From assembly GCA_004000515.1 (NCBI GenBank), contig CP034537.1, forward strand, positions 6,531,501 through 6,595,500: DNA of 64,000 nt, given 5' to 3'. The stretch is from Pseudomonas poae (GTDB lineage Bacteria; Pseudomonadota; Gammaproteobacteria; Pseudomonadales; Pseudomonadaceae). The notes beneath the pieces were generated by a model. The model worked only from the letters and a program-made list of their open reading frames with translations. It did no database searches and was not told the origin of the DNA. The translations under genes and the position numbers were made by a program. Shown piece by piece: positions 20,477-31,356 of this stretch (its first letter is position 1; each line of letters opens with the position of its first letter).

Positions 20477-20755
20477 TCACGGCCGCGTAACGCAAAGCTC
20501 ATGCACCGCCCTACTCGCCTTGAGCTTTTCAGGGTTGCTGCCATAGGCTGCGAGATCGGTTGGATTGATAAATTCACTGTGCAGAATGATGTCACAGGCA
20601 TGAGCCCCGCGACTGAAGTCCATGCCAACTTCGATGTGGTTAAGGCCAAGGATCCGAGCGCAAACCTTCATAAGCCACTTTCACCTCAGTGGTATTTCCG
20701 TTTTTTCTGCACAGTTCTCCCCGGCGACAGTCCACATAGCGACGCCCTCAACCAT
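20477..20755 (-). pseudogene. Dabb (stress-responsive A/B barrel) domain protein, interrupted
   Basis: A small ferredoxin-like dimeric alpha-beta barrel protein. The C-terminal 60 residues match the Dabb pattern well (GLNHIEVGMDFSRG, then SEFINPTDLAAYGSNPEK). The N-terminal strand (VAMWTVAGENCAEK) lies upstream in the same frame but is separated by an in-frame TGA. The start is uncertain (20755 or 20737). Dabb proteins are common companions of aromatic and terpenoid catabolic genes, with unclear roles. It converges with the SDR gene to its left. Confidence 0.55.
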
Positions 20756-20810
20756 TCAAGCACTTCTTGAATTATTGCAGTCGGACCGGCCAAAGTCGCG
20801 ATCAACCTAG

Positions 20811-22003
20811 GGAAACTCCGATCAAGTTAGCTTTTGCCGAGCCAAGACCAGCAATCAGGAGCATTACTCGGTCATGCTGGGCATGATTGAGCCGGTTCAT
20901 GTGTTCGTAGGCGGGCTTTTTAGCCCACCTTGTTCATCCAAGGCGTAATTCACCCATACCCATCAGTTTCTTGCGCACCATCCACAGGTCCGACAGTGCA
21001 AACAGGGTGGTGAGATGGGCCGTGTTTTTCACCAATCCACGGAACCGGTTTCTCACGTGGCCGAACTGGCGCTTGATGACCCGAAACGGGTGTTCGACCT
21101 TGGCTCGGGCCTGGGCTTTTACCCGTTCAATTTCACGCTTGGTCTTGTAGATCAGGCTTCGCTTGCTCAGCTTCGTGTATGTGCTGCGGCGCGCAGCGAT
21201 CTGCCAGATCAACTTGCGCCCGTCATGTTCTTCGCGTTTCTCAACACCTGTGTAACCCGCGTCGGCGTAAACCGCGTTCTCGTCACCGTGCAGCAGTTCA
21301 GCCACTTGCGTTACGTCTGCGACATTGGCCGCAGTGCCGTGGACGTGGTGCACCAAGCCTGATTCCACATCGGCACCGATGTGGGCTTTCATGCCAAAAA
21401 AGTACTGATTCCCTTTCTTGGTCTGATGCATTTCAGGATCACGCTTGCCTTCCTTGTTCTTGGTCGAGCTGGGGCATGGATGATCGTGGCATCCACAATG
21501 GTGCCCTGGCGAAGCGACAGGCCCTTATCCTGCAAGTAGCGATTGATGACGTCCAGGATGCCCGATGCCAGTTGCTGCTTCTCCAGCAGATGTCGGAAAT
21601 TCATGATCGTGGTGTCTTCGGGGATCGGAGCGCTGAGCGTCAGCCGGGCGAATTGACGCATTGAGGTGATTTCATAGAGCACCTCTTCCATGGCGGGGTC
21701 GCTGAGAGAAAACCAGTTCTGCAGCAGATGAATGCGCAGCATGGTCTTCAATGGATACGGCTTGCGACCACCGCCAGCCTTTGGGTAATGAGGTTCGATC
21801 AAGGCCACCAGTCCGCTCCAGGGAACGACTTGCTCCATCTCGGCCAGGAATCGCTCGCGACGGGTCTGCTTGCATTTGCCGGCGTACTCGAAATCGGAAA
21901 AGCTCATCTGACTCATGGGACTGGCTGTTGCTCGTGGCGAGAGGTGAGCTATTTCAGCACAGCAAGCGGATGCTGTGCTGTGCTGAACTTGATCGGAGAA
22001 TCC
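20811..22003 (-). mobile_element. IS5-family insertion sequence, 1193 bp, complete ends
   Basis: The ends are imperfect inverted repeats: GGAAACTCCGATCAAG at the left and, read inward from the right, GGATTCTCCGATCAAG (14 of 16 identical). The element is flanked by CTAG on both sides (20807-20810 and 22004-22007), the four-base target duplication typical of the IS5 group. It encodes one DDE transposase on the minus strand. It sits between the Dabb gene and a small secreted-protein frame. Confidence 0.88.
20934..21916 (-). pseudogene. IS5-family transposase, frameshift near 21465
   Basis: A DDE transposase of ~327 residues. The N-terminal domain is typical (MSQMSFSDFEYAGKCK; PWSGLVALIEPHYPKAGGGR), with the first catalytic Asp in GTIVDATIIHAP. 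The frame shifts in a CCCC run near 21465, and the rest follows one frame over: the second Asp region DAGYTGVEKR and the Glu region near EREIERVKAQARAKVEHPF. One missing C would restore KRDPEMHQTKKGNQYFFGMK. In IS5 elements a natural frameshift is not expected here, so I favour a run-length error. Confidence 0.85.
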
Positions 22004-22099
22004 CTAGGCAACCAGAGGGCGATAAATACGATGGTAGGGGCACGTCTTCGACCGTCAACTCATTGGTAGTTGAAGCTCCATGTCTGCAGGTTACTCCAT

Positions 22100-22267
22100 T
22101 TACGGCCAGAGTCGAAAATTGCTGGGTAACTGGCACGCTCGGGGCTCTTGGTGGCATATAGCCATTCGATTATCCGGAAAGGTCACCCGCAAGCTAGGTA
22201 GGGCAGTCGCTACGAGGGAAGTAAAACCGATCAGCGTGCAAATTATCCACATTTTTATTGTTTTCAT
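22100..22267 (-). CDS. Small putative secreted protein near the IS element
   Basis: A 55-residue frame with a good signal peptide (MKTIKMWIICTLIGFTSLVA) and a GGAG eight bases before the ATG. A regulon-type inverted repeat lies about 55 bases upstream (22323-22338), which supports real transcription. The mature part is short, and the two other frames also look partly coding up to the IS target site, so the gene may be longer and frame-broken. I recognise no family. Confidence 0.35.
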   Translation of the reverse strand: MKTIKMWIICTLIGFTSLVATALPSLRVTFPDNRMAICHQEPRACQLPSNFRLWP

Positions 22268-22322
22268 GTTGGAGTCTCCATTATGGAACCTTGATTAGGC
22301 CCCCCGAAACACCGCTCGACCA

Positions 22323-22338
22323 CCTATCTTTCGATCAG
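22323..22338. promoter_or_regulatory. Regulon-type inverted repeat (site 2)
   Basis: CCTATC-TTTC-GATCAG. The left half is perfect and the right half deviates. It lies upstream of the small leftward secreted-protein frame. It shares the half-sites and four-base spacer with the other sites of the cargo. Confidence 0.5.
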
Positions 22339-22651
22339 AAAAGCCTTTTCCATAACGCTATCCATAGATGACTTCGGCTGCTGCTGACAGAAAATGCGGC
22401 ATACCTGTCGAGCAGCACGCGTACTGATCGGTCTGTGAAAGGTGCTCTTTGATTCACAAGCCGTCTTTCACAGGTCAGGCCTACAGGTGGGTGACGTCGG
22501 AGGCGGGCGCAGGGGCGCTTGGCGACCGGGCAGGGTCAAAAGCTGATCGGCCTAGGCTTCCACTCACGGTAAGAGTGAAACCGTGAGGTGTCGCTTGACG
22601 TACAGTCTTTCGACCTCGAGGGCACTCCAGATTATCAGCACCCATCAAGCG
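22339..22651. other. Intergenic region downstream of the leftward operon
   Basis: About 310 bases after the SDR gene with no gene I can support. A near-palindromic pair CTGTGAAAG / CTTTCACAG at about 22432-22471 could act as a terminator stem for the leftward operon. Confidence 0.35.
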
Positions 22652-23410
22652 CTAGGTCAGCGCCATCCCACCGTCAACATTCAATACAGCACCGACCACA
22701 TAGCTCGCCTCTGCAGAAGCCAGAAACAGTACGCACGATGCGACCTCTTCAGCCCTACCAATACGACCTATCGGCGCCCGCGCATCAAAGAAGGCGCGAC
22801 CATCTTCGCCTCCAAGCGCGGGCGCAAGCATCGGGGTCTCGATAAATCCCGGGGCCACCGCATTCACGCGTATACCGTAACCAATCAGATCCAACGCGGA
22901 GGCCTTAGTCAATCCCGCGACACCATGCTTGCTTGCCACATAGCCCGCCATCCCGGCAAACGCCAGATGACTTGTGACCGAAGCAGTATTGATAATTGCA
23001 GTGCCCACGCTTTCCCGCATAGCAGGCACTTGCGCTTTCATGCAATGGAAGATGCCATTCAGGTTGACGTCCATCACCCGTTGCCACTGCAAGAGTGATT
23101 GCTCCTCGAAGGGCGCAATGGGGGACGGAACACCAGCGTTATTGCAGGCAATATCGAGCGCGTTGAACCGCTGAACCACCGCGGCGACCATCTTCTGACA
23201 GTCGCTGTAGTCGGTGACATCGACGACGACCGAGGCCACATCGCCGCCCTCTTGGCGTAACAATTGCTCCGCTGCGTGCAATTTGGCACTGTCGCGGTCA
23301 GCCAGCATGACTTTCGCACCTTCAGAAGCGAAAGCTCGCGCTATGGCCAGACCGATACCTCCTGCCGCACCAGTCACCAAGACTACCTTGTCTTCAAAAC
23401 GTCGCTTCAT
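22652..23410 (-). CDS. Short-chain dehydrogenase/reductase
   Basis: An intact ~252-residue SDR. The cofactor loop TGAAGGIGLAIA is near residue 13, followed by CNNAGVPSPIAP, the catalytic Ser in INTASVTSHLAF, the YVASK active site, and the C-terminal GAVLNVDGGMALT. I chose the Met at 23410 because AGGAAC lies just upstream; a start at 23428 would overlap the RND gene by eight bases. It is the last gene of the leftward operon and probably oxidises or reduces a pathway intermediate. The substrate is not predictable. Confidence 0.88.
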   Translation of the reverse strand: MKRRFEDKVVLVTGAAGGIGLAIARAFASEGAKVMLADRDSAKLHAAEQLLRQEGGDVASVVVDVTDYSDCQKMVAAVVQRFNALDIACNNAGVPSPIAPFEEQSLLQWQRVMDVNLNGIFHCMKAQVPAMRESVGTAIINTASVTSHLAFAGMAGYVASKHGVAGLTKASALDLIGYGIRVNAVAPGFIETPMLAPALGGEDGRAFFDARAPIGRIGRAEEVASCVLFLASAEASYVVGAVLNVDGGMALT

Positions 23411-23420
23411 GAGAAGGTTC

Positions 23421-25824
23421 CTAGGCATTTTCTATAACTTTCATCGGGGCCGTCACCGGCCGCTTGGTGGTTGGCTTTAACATGAAGCAAGCAATGCTAG
23501 GGAGCAGCACCAGAGCGCCGAACATATTGACCAGGAACATGAACGCGAGCAGTAAGCCCATGTCTGCCTGGAACTTGATCGGGGAAAACATCCAGGTCGC
23601 GACTCCAGCCGCCAACGTCATGCCCGTCAGCAATACGACCCGCCCTACGAACATTAAGGCCCGGGAATAAGCTTGTTCAAGAGACGCACCGGCGCGAAGC
23701 CAAACCAGCATGATGCTTAATATGTACAAGGCGTAATCAATTCCGATACCTACACCCAGGGCAGTCACTGGGAGGGTGGCAACTTTCAGACCCACCCCGA
23801 CGAGCACCATCAGTGCTTCGGCCAGCAGGCTGGTCAATGCCAGAGGCAAGATGGCCACAAGAACGGCCCGCCACGAGCGGAAGGTGATCAGGCTGAGGAT
23901 GATCACCGCCAGGTAAACCCCTAGCAGCATCAGGTAGTTATTGTGCTTGACCACCTGGTTGGTCGCCGCCTCGATACCAGCGTTGCCGGCTGCCAGCAGG
24001 AACTTCACATCCTCCGTATTGGCCCCCGCAGCAAATTTTTCAACCGCTTGCACCGTCTGCTCCAAGGTGCTGGCTTTGTGATCACGAAGGTAGACGTAGA
24101 GGGTGAGCATATTGCAGTCACCGTTGAACAAGCCTCGCGATGCCTGCGTCATGATCGTGTTGAGAACGGTTTGGTTGGGCACTAGCTCAGCCCATTTCAA
24201 GCTGCCCTCGTTGAACGCAGTCCCCATCTGCTTTGCCAGATCAGCAAAGGACACAGTAGCGTCTGTTCCTGGCAGCCGCTGCAAGATCGATTGCAACTCG
24301 CGGACCTTAACCAGAGTCGCATAGTCAGCGCATTGCTCGGCGGAAGTGGTCACCATGATCGCCAATACATCGCTGCTCGTGGCGTAATGTCCGTTCACAA
24401 AAGCGTTATCAACGTTGTACTGGGAGTCGGCACGTAACTCTGGCGCCCCTGCATCCAGATCGCCTACCTGCAAACGAGTCGCAAGGGCTGCGCCGCCAAT
24501 AGTCAACAGCAATGCCGTGCAAATTGCAGCCAATGCATATGGCCGACGAGTAAACAGGACCAGGATGTTCCAGCCTCCCGTGCCTCCCGCCAATGCTTTG
24601 TTTTCGCTGGCTAGAGCACGACGCGCGGCGTCGTGGCTGACCCCGGTATAAGTCAAGAGAATTGGTAGCAAAATCAAGTTGGTGAAGATCAGGATTGCCA
24701 CGCCCAGGCTTGCGGTGAGCGCTAACTCGCGGATGGCCTGAATATTGACCATGAACAGCACCGCAAAACCTACGGCGTCACACACCAGCGCTGTGAAACC
24801 TGCAAGAAAAAAGCCGGCGGAAGGTATTGCGGGCAGCATCGATGCGCGATAGGCCACGACCGACATCCTGCATGACACCGTTCATTTTCTGCGCACCATG
24901 ACTCATGCCAATGGCGAAAATGAGAAACGGCACCAAGATAGAGTAAGGGTCTAGTCTCAAACCCAGCATGGGAAGTAGACCAAGTAGCCACAGCACTGCC
25001 ACCAAGGAACAAAGTACGACCAGAACCGTACTGCGCAGACAGCGAGTGAACCAGTAGACCATGGCCGTTGCAATGGCGACGGCAATTGCGAAGAAAATCA
25101 GAATTTGCCACAGGCCGTCGATCAGATCCCCCATCACCTTGGCAAAACCAACGATGTGAATGCTGACCTTGTCATCCTGATATTTCGCCCGGATAGCCTC
25201 CAGTTGCTGCGAGAGCTTGCCGTAATCCAGCGCCTGGCCAGCCTGGGCGTCGTAATCGAGCAATGGAACGACGATGGCACTCGAATGCATGTCAGCAGCA
25301 ACCAGGCGGCCGACTTCACCGGAACGCAGAATATTAAGCCTGAGCGCCTCCAGGTACTTCGGAGTTCCATCATATGCATCCGGCATCACCGGGCCGCCAT
25401 CGATGCCCTCCTCGGTTACAGCCAACCAGCGCGTACTTCGGGTCCATAGCGACTGCATGTAGGGGCGCTCGACCCCCGGTATCGCGAAAACCGCATCGTT
25501 TATTTCACGCAAGGTCTTCAGATAGTCAGGATCGAAAATATCACCATGAGGATTGGCCACAATGATCCTCAGAGTGTTGCCCAGCCCTTTCAGATCGCGC
25601 TCATGGGATAGATAGTTCTGCACATATGCATGGTCATTGGGGATGACGGCTTTGTAGCTCGCATTGAGGTCCAGATGGCGAACTTGATAGCTGAAGAAAG
25701 CGGTCAGCGCCAAGCAACAAAAAACTATCCACACGCGATTCTCGAACAGCAATCGCTCCAGGAATGATCCATCCTGAGCCCGAAATGTCGACGCGGTGGT
25801 AGAGCACTGCACGTTGATACTCAT
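23421..25824 (-). pseudogene. RND superfamily (MMPL-type) transporter, frameshift at 24807-24812
   Basis: An ~800-residue inner-membrane transporter with two copies of the MMPL half. Each half has one leading helix, a large periplasmic loop and a five-helix bundle (visible: ILIFFAIAVAIATAMVYWF; VYLAVIILSLITFRSW; GVGIGIDYALYIL). The two pieces join in a run of six T's: FRRLF continues as LAGFTALVCDAVGF if one T is removed. This RND type travels with DUF1302, DUF1329 and YCF48-repeat genes in catabolic clusters for hydrophobic compounds, and the same set is present here. Direction of transport is not known. Confidence 0.85.
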
Positions 25825-25876
25825 GGCTATTATGCTCCGAACCTTACAGATTCAACCCCATGAGGGCCCACTAAAA

Positions 25877-26893
25877 TCAGGGTGTGGGGCTGCGTCTGAA
25901 CCAATGCTGCGATTGGCTGGCCGGCCTGACCCAGGGCAGAAAATCCCCCTCGGCTCGCCACGCTACCACTTGGCCATTTTCAGCAGCCAGGACGATGGTA
26001 CCGTCTGACAGCAGTGTGGCTGCCTGAACAGAGGCATGCAGCGGACTGTCTAGCTGCTTCCAAGTGGTGCCACCATCCACTGACTTCACGACGTTGCCCC
26101 GAAGACCGAAAGCGAGCATCGGCCCCCAGCTTCCCCGATGCATCCGAACAACGTACCCGAGTAAGGTTGAGCAATTCGCTCATAGGCCTCTCCCGCAACA
26201 CTGCGTAGCAGCATCCCTGCTCGCCGACCAAGAGCTGGGCGTTGCCGACTTGTGCCGCCGAATAGTAGTGCAGTCCTCCCGGGTTATCGGCGATCTGCGT
26301 TGCCGCAGACCAGTGCTGCCCGCCATCGCTGGTTCTCAACGCGAGGCCGTACGCGCCAATCACCAACGCCTGCTCCGGTGTGGACACGTGCAAGGCCAAG
26401 AAAGGCTTGTCCGGACCGTCTTCGACAAGGCGCTTGGCCTGATCAACCGCCAGCGCCTGGGCTTCGCTGCTACCGCTCACCATGCTGGTGGCCTGCGCGA
26501 GCATCAGTTCGGCGACCTTTATACCGTCGAGTTGCTTATGCCAGGTCCTGCCGCCATCCTCCGTACGCAATACCACACCCAAGTGCCCCACGGCCCAACC
26601 GATGCGATCATCGGCAAAGCTACGTCTGTCAGTAGGACACTGACTGGCACCGACTGGGCTTGATGCCAAGACTTTGCATTATCATCGGACAGAATGATTC
26701 GCCCTGCCTCGCCTACGGCCACAAGACGCTTGCCGGCTTTAGCAATTCCCAGTAGGTAGGCCTTTTCGGGATTCTCGACCCGCTGCGCCGGCTCGTCCAA
26801 TACCGTCGGGCGCGGGCTAGCGATCGCTGAAGCTGACAGATTTAGAATAAATAATGCTATGACCGCGAGGCCCGGAAATCGTATCGCACGCAT
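25877..26893 (-). pseudogene. YCF48/BNR-repeat exported protein, two frameshifts
   Basis: A ~338-residue exported beta-propeller-like protein. The signal peptide (LAVIALFILNLSASAIASP) is followed by repeated units with the Asp-box style DGGxxW: RTEDGGRTW, RTSDGGQHW and SVDGGTTW. Three frames are used as given; the changes are near 26650 and 26165. YCF48-family proteins related to photosystem assembly factor HCF136 are regular partners of the DUF1302-DUF1329-RND set. They are thought to be periplasmic, perhaps aiding assembly or substrate handover. I consider the gene real and the breaks probable errors. Confidence 0.75.
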
Positions 26894-27016
26894 GGTAAAA
26901 ATCCTGTAAGCGAACTATAAGCGCAATGGTTTATTATTTTGATAAAATTCGACATTTTTCTGGGGGCACTTTCGATTGACCGCGGAAGCCCCACAAAGGA
27001 CTTCCGCGTCGCCCGT

Positions 27017-28679
27017 TCAAAATGATCGACTAAGTGTCGCCATAACAAAATCCCTTCCTACATAGTAGTTACTATCATGATTACCAAAAATGTTGTGTAA
27101 TTTATGCTTGCTTGCCAGTGCTGTTCATACGTAGCACCCAGACCCACCGTCAAGTCGCCTCCATGGTCCTCAGCGTAATTTCCGAACGCTCCAGATGTTG
27201 GTGATTTACCTTTGAACATATAGCCGACACCAATCGGCACGGACAAATCAAGGCTAGGCGCGACTTGAAAGTAATCGAGAGTAATAACGCCCCGCGTGCC
27301 GTAAGCGAAGCTGTTGAGTGAAGTGTCCCGCTGCTCACCATGCTGGGTAACTTTAGCTAACTTATGGCCGGCCAATTCACCCGCATAACTGATATTGTCC
27401 CAAAGCGCTCCTGCCCCGCCGACGTAAATTGCAGAAAGTTGCACGTTAGCAGTATCCCCGAGCACATCAGGCTCTAGCACACTTGAAAGAGAGCGCAGAG
27501 GAATATTATGCCGATAGGAAATTTCACCACCGAGGTTTAGGTTTCCAATGGATGTATTTGCACTGACCCCATACAGCTCAATACCTTCTTTATATTCCAG
27601 GTGGTAGGTTCCGACGCTGCCAGTCACCGGATCAAAACCTCCCGACAGACTAGTCATGACTCGTGGTTCTTTGTAGTTGTAGCGCATGGCGTAAACCCCA
27701 AGATCCAGGTTGTATGCCGACGGACGCCAGCGCAATGACACCCCGAACTGTGGCGCATCTGCTTTATCATCATGTCCGCGATAGAGATAACTCCCTGGCG
27801 CTACGATGATCCGCTCGCCACCTTCATCCAAAACGTCCGCATTACTCCAGAACGTGCCAACAGGGGGAAGGCGGGATTTCTCCCATTGGAATTGGTAATA
27901 CGCCTCAGCTGTCCACTCATCGCTGAGTAAAACGCTGGTGGAAATTTGGTTAACGGGCAAGAATACTTCCTGAGCCTTTATGTTTGGAACGCTCAGCGCT
28001 TTGTAAACATCCACCGGAGCCATTGCGGATGCAATGCCGTTATCGGTGAAGAACATGCTCTCCCCCATAGCAGCGTATGCCGCCCCAGCCTAACGCTGAT
28101 GGGATAACCGAAAGCATCATATTGAGCACCCACAAATGCGTTCATCAACTCAAAATCGCGTCCTGCCCATTTCCGCGCATCCGAAGTGTAGTGATCATTC
28201 GAAGCAGTAAAGGCATTGGCCGTACTGGGGGAATCGTTTTCGTTGGAAGAATTGTAGACATTATCGTACCAGCCGGCACCGCTCAAATTTAAACTATAAT
28301 TCTGATATTTAAAATTAAGCTCGGACAACCAATCCACGCGATTCATTACCAGTGAGCCCCGGTCAAAATTTCGCTCGGAGTCATCAGCATTGGAATTGTT
28401 CAGGTTGGTTTTATTTTTACTTCCAGTGCGCGCACCCAGCGAATACTTGAGGGTGTTAGTCCAGTCTGCTTCTATCTCAGGATTTATATCCAGAGTAATA
28501 GCAGACACCACGGGAGCCACTCCTGCAGTTAATAGCAGGCCTAGACCTAACGAAATACCATTCAAAGGCTGAAGCACTTTGCGCGTTTGGCGCTGTAAAA
28601 CTTTTCTAGAAATAAAGGGAATGTAGGCTTTATTTGTTTTCATTATTATTGACTCGTTTGACAGCACTGAGCGAATCAT
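27017..28679 (-). pseudogene. DUF1302 family outer-membrane beta-barrel protein, two frameshifts
   Basis: A ~554-residue outer-membrane protein. A signal region (GLGLLLTAGVAPVVSA) is followed by alternating aromatic beta strands (LNFKYQNYSLNLSGAGWYD) and the conserved block SMFFTDNGIASAMAPVDVYK. The frame breaks in GGGGG near 28070 (LLWG to ESMFF). A second break in TTTTT near 27085 hides the true end, which reads DFVMATLSRSF in the next frame, with the terminal Phe expected of barrels. DUF1302 proteins are presumed to take up hydrophobic substrates. This gene is clearly richer in A+T than the conjugation genes. Confidence 0.83.
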
Positions 28680-28776
28680 GTGCCTTCATCAAAGGAAATG
28701 TGTGAGAAACGCGGCTTGGGCCATCTGAGGATTTCGAGACGGCACAGGCCAGAATGGTTAGATGACAGCAATCAGA

Positions 28777-30142
28777 TCAACGTTGAGCCCCTTGAACTAG
28801 CGCCTCTGGACTGTAATAACTTCTAGGGCGGGGTTCACGCGACTGGTACTGATCGCTCCATTCGCCAAGCACAAAAGCCTTCTGTTGGAAATCGATATTC
28901 TGAAAAGGCAGCGGGATAACGCCTGGCAGGTCGCAAGAAATACTTGAATAGACAATGCCACCTCGCCAGTGTTTGTTCTGAGTATCCCATAGATCGCTGA
29001 GGACAACGTTCCAAGTATCCTCATCTAGATAAAGAGTTCGTGATGCCACCGAGTTTCGCACACCGTCCTTCAGTTTCCCCTCCACTTGCCAAACTCGATG
29101 CAACTCCCACCGAACAAACTCAGGCTTTATGAAATGAGGACCAATCGCAGCATCTGGTCCTGCTTTTAGCATTTTATTGGTATTATAAGGAATATACATT
29201 TCCTTACGGCCGACCAGTTTCCAATCATATTGCTCAGGAGACCCAAAAAAGCCGTAAGCCTCATCAAAGTTAGCGACGCCCGAAACGAAAAAAGTTTGGT
29301 GTGTCAAACTGGACGTTGGGCAATTTGCGTACGCGGCGCTGGCCAGGCATATATTGCCATGACCCAAAAAGCTGGTTTTGATAATCCATGGGGAACACCC
29401 CGACTGTTGCTTCGCCTACCCTGCGAGCCGGTGCTTTGAGCTGAGCGCGCGATAACATCCAGTGAGTGCCATCGAATTTGCTTTCACCGTCTTGGACATA
29501 GTAGGGATACACACGACTCGCCTCGATACGTGCAGAGAGTGAGCGGGTACCGTTAGAGTCAACGACAAATAAATCCGCGACCGTATCCGCTGCGGAGCCT
29601 TTCCATGCCAGAAAATGGTTCCACATTGCTTCACCACCCGATTGCGGAATCGGGAAAGGAGTGCCGCCATAGGCACCTTTCACTGCCTTTCCACCTTCAG
29701 TTAGCGTTGCCCGCGATGCATTGGTCTTGGTGTACTGATAAACCCACTCCGGCTCAATTGCGGTTCGGTGCGTTGGATAGATATCCACCCGGTAATCTGG
29801 GTTGGATTGCAGTAGGCTTTGCACGCTGAGCGACAGCTGATCCTTGTGTTCCGCCATATTCTGAGCAGTAATGGATAGGATCGGTTTTTCGTCCGCGAAC
29901 GGTTCCCAGGCCAGACTACCTGCAGGAAGGTTGGCAGGGCACTGGGTTTTGCTCCCCGTCCAGGCTGGAATGGTACCTGCTGCGTTGCCGGCTTTGATCG
30001 CACCGAGTGGGGTCAGCGTGGTGCCCAAACTTTGCACTTCTTCAGCAGACGCAGCCGCGTGGCTTACGTTGAAGAAGACCGGGTGCAGCATGCCCGCAGC
30101 CATGAGCACGTAGAGTGAGGTCTTATGTTTATTGTGGCGCAT
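28777..30142 (-). pseudogene. DUF1329 family outer-membrane lipid-binding protein, frameshift near 29290
   Basis: A ~455-residue exported protein of the DUF1329 family, structurally related to LolB-like lipid carriers. It has a signal peptide (LYVLMAAGMLHPVFFNVSHA) and conserved stretches AGTIPAWTG, WQYMPGQRRVRKLPNVQFD and FEAYGFFGSPEQYDWKLVG-like sequence. In a run of six T's near 29290 one T is in excess; without it, PNFFVSGVANFDEAYG reads through. The Met at 30142 has GGAG at the right distance. It is partner of the DUF1302 barrel in the next gene; together they probably move a hydrophobic substrate across the outer membrane. Confidence 0.83.
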
Positions 30143-30195
30143 ATAAATCTCCAGCTTCATGGGCGTTATTTTTGTTGTAAAGCTTTCGGTAATCT

Positions 30196-31356
30196 TCAAA
30201 TCGCCGCAGCCACCGCCATATCGGAAAGGCGCTGGAAGCGTTCAATGTTTCTCGCTTGGGGAAGAACTCCCGCACTCAGGCAGGTAAATGTCATGTTCAA
30301 CACTGGATCGACCCAGAACAGGCCGGTGCCGGCACCATAGTTGCCGAAGGTCTCCTCGCTGGTGAGGGTGCCAAACTGATGGTGAACCAGGTCAGCGCCG
30401 CGCACATTGAAGCCCAGGCCGATGCAGGCTTTGGGTGGAGTGGTCCAGCCTGCGCGCAACGCAACCGTTCGATAGAGCTCATTGTAGAGGTCCCCAGTCC
30501 AGTTCTTGCGCGCGACCTCGATCGTTCTCGGTGCCAAGATTCGCGTCCCGTCCAGTTCGCCACCGCGGCGTAGCATTTCTGCGAATCGGGAGAGGTCAGC
30601 AGTGGTCGATACGGCCCCGACGTGAGCCGCTTCGTTGACTTCTTCTTCAAACAAGCTGTAGCGACCTGACTGCGTCCGGCCGAGACACGCGATAGGAATA
30701 ACGCCGCGCATCTGCGGAACCACCTTCCGCTCACGCAAATCGGGACGCACACCCATCCAGGTATCTGTCATACCCAACGGCTCAAACAGGTCCTGGTGAA
30801 TCAGCGTGCGCAGGTCGCGCCCTTGAGGGTCGGTTTTGCGGAGCAATTCGCCCAGCAGGATATGGTTGACCGCTGGTGCATAATCACAGCGCTCCCCGGG
30901 CAGTACAGCGCCATGAACGTTCTCGCAAATGGCGTCGAGCATTTCATCCAGCCGGTCTTGATACATATCTGGTTTTGGCACCCAAACCCCCGGCATGCCG
31001 GTGGTATGGGTCAGCAGATGCTTCACCGTAACCCCATCGCGTGGGGCGCCGCGAAACTCGGGAATCACATCAGCGACTTTCGTGGTCAGCGCGAACTGTC
31101 CCCGCTCGATTGACGCCAAGGTCAAGATATTAACGAAAGCTTTTGTTAATGAAAAAATGCTGAAGACCGAGTTTGTGGAAAGTGCTTTTTGACGAGTCTC
31201 ATCCTCCCAGCCGATTGCTTCTTCCAGACCGGCTTCACCATTGCGAGTCACCCGAATCACAGCACCAAAATAAACGCCCTTGCTGACATCTTCTTCAATG
31301 GCACGCTTGATATGTGCTAGACGTTCCGGAACTAGTCCCATCGCCTGCTTGGTCAT
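30196..31356 (-). CDS. Serine hydrolase of the beta-lactamase/EstB family
   Basis: A 386-residue cytoplasmic-looking serine hydrolase. The nucleophile motif is SLTK in VFSIFSLTKAFVN, and a Tyr-x-Asn-like CDYAPAVNHILLGELL follows. The fold family includes class C beta-lactamases and carboxylesterases of the EstB/LovD type. No signal peptide is seen, so an esterase or lactone hydrolase acting on the imported substrate is likelier than an antibiotic-resistance enzyme. The Met at 31356 follows AGAGGAG by six bases. It is the first gene of the leftward operon. Confidence 0.85.
   Translation of the reverse strand: MTKQAMGLVPERLAHIKRAIEEDVSKGVYFGAVIRVTRNGEAGLEEAIGWEDETRQKALSTNSVFSIFSLTKAFVNILTLASIERGQFALTTKVADVIPEFRGAPRDGVTVKHLLTHTTGMPGVWVPKPDMYQDRLDEMLDAICENVHGAVLPGERCDYAPAVNHILLGELLRKTDPQGRDLRTLIHQDLFEPLGMTDTWMGVRPDLRERKVVPQMRGVIPIACLGRTQSGRYSLFEEEVNEAAHVGAVSTTADLSRFAEMLRRGGELDGTRILAPRTIEVARKNWTGDLYNELYRTVALRAGWTTPPKACIGLGFNVRGADLVHHQFGTLTSEETFGNYGAGTGLFWVDPVLNMTFTCLSAGVLPQARNIERFQRLSDMAVAAAI

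Noticed and set aside
30196..31356. Antibiotic resistance beta-lactamase
   Set aside because: No signal peptide, EstB-like pattern, and catabolic operon context; an esterase is more likely.
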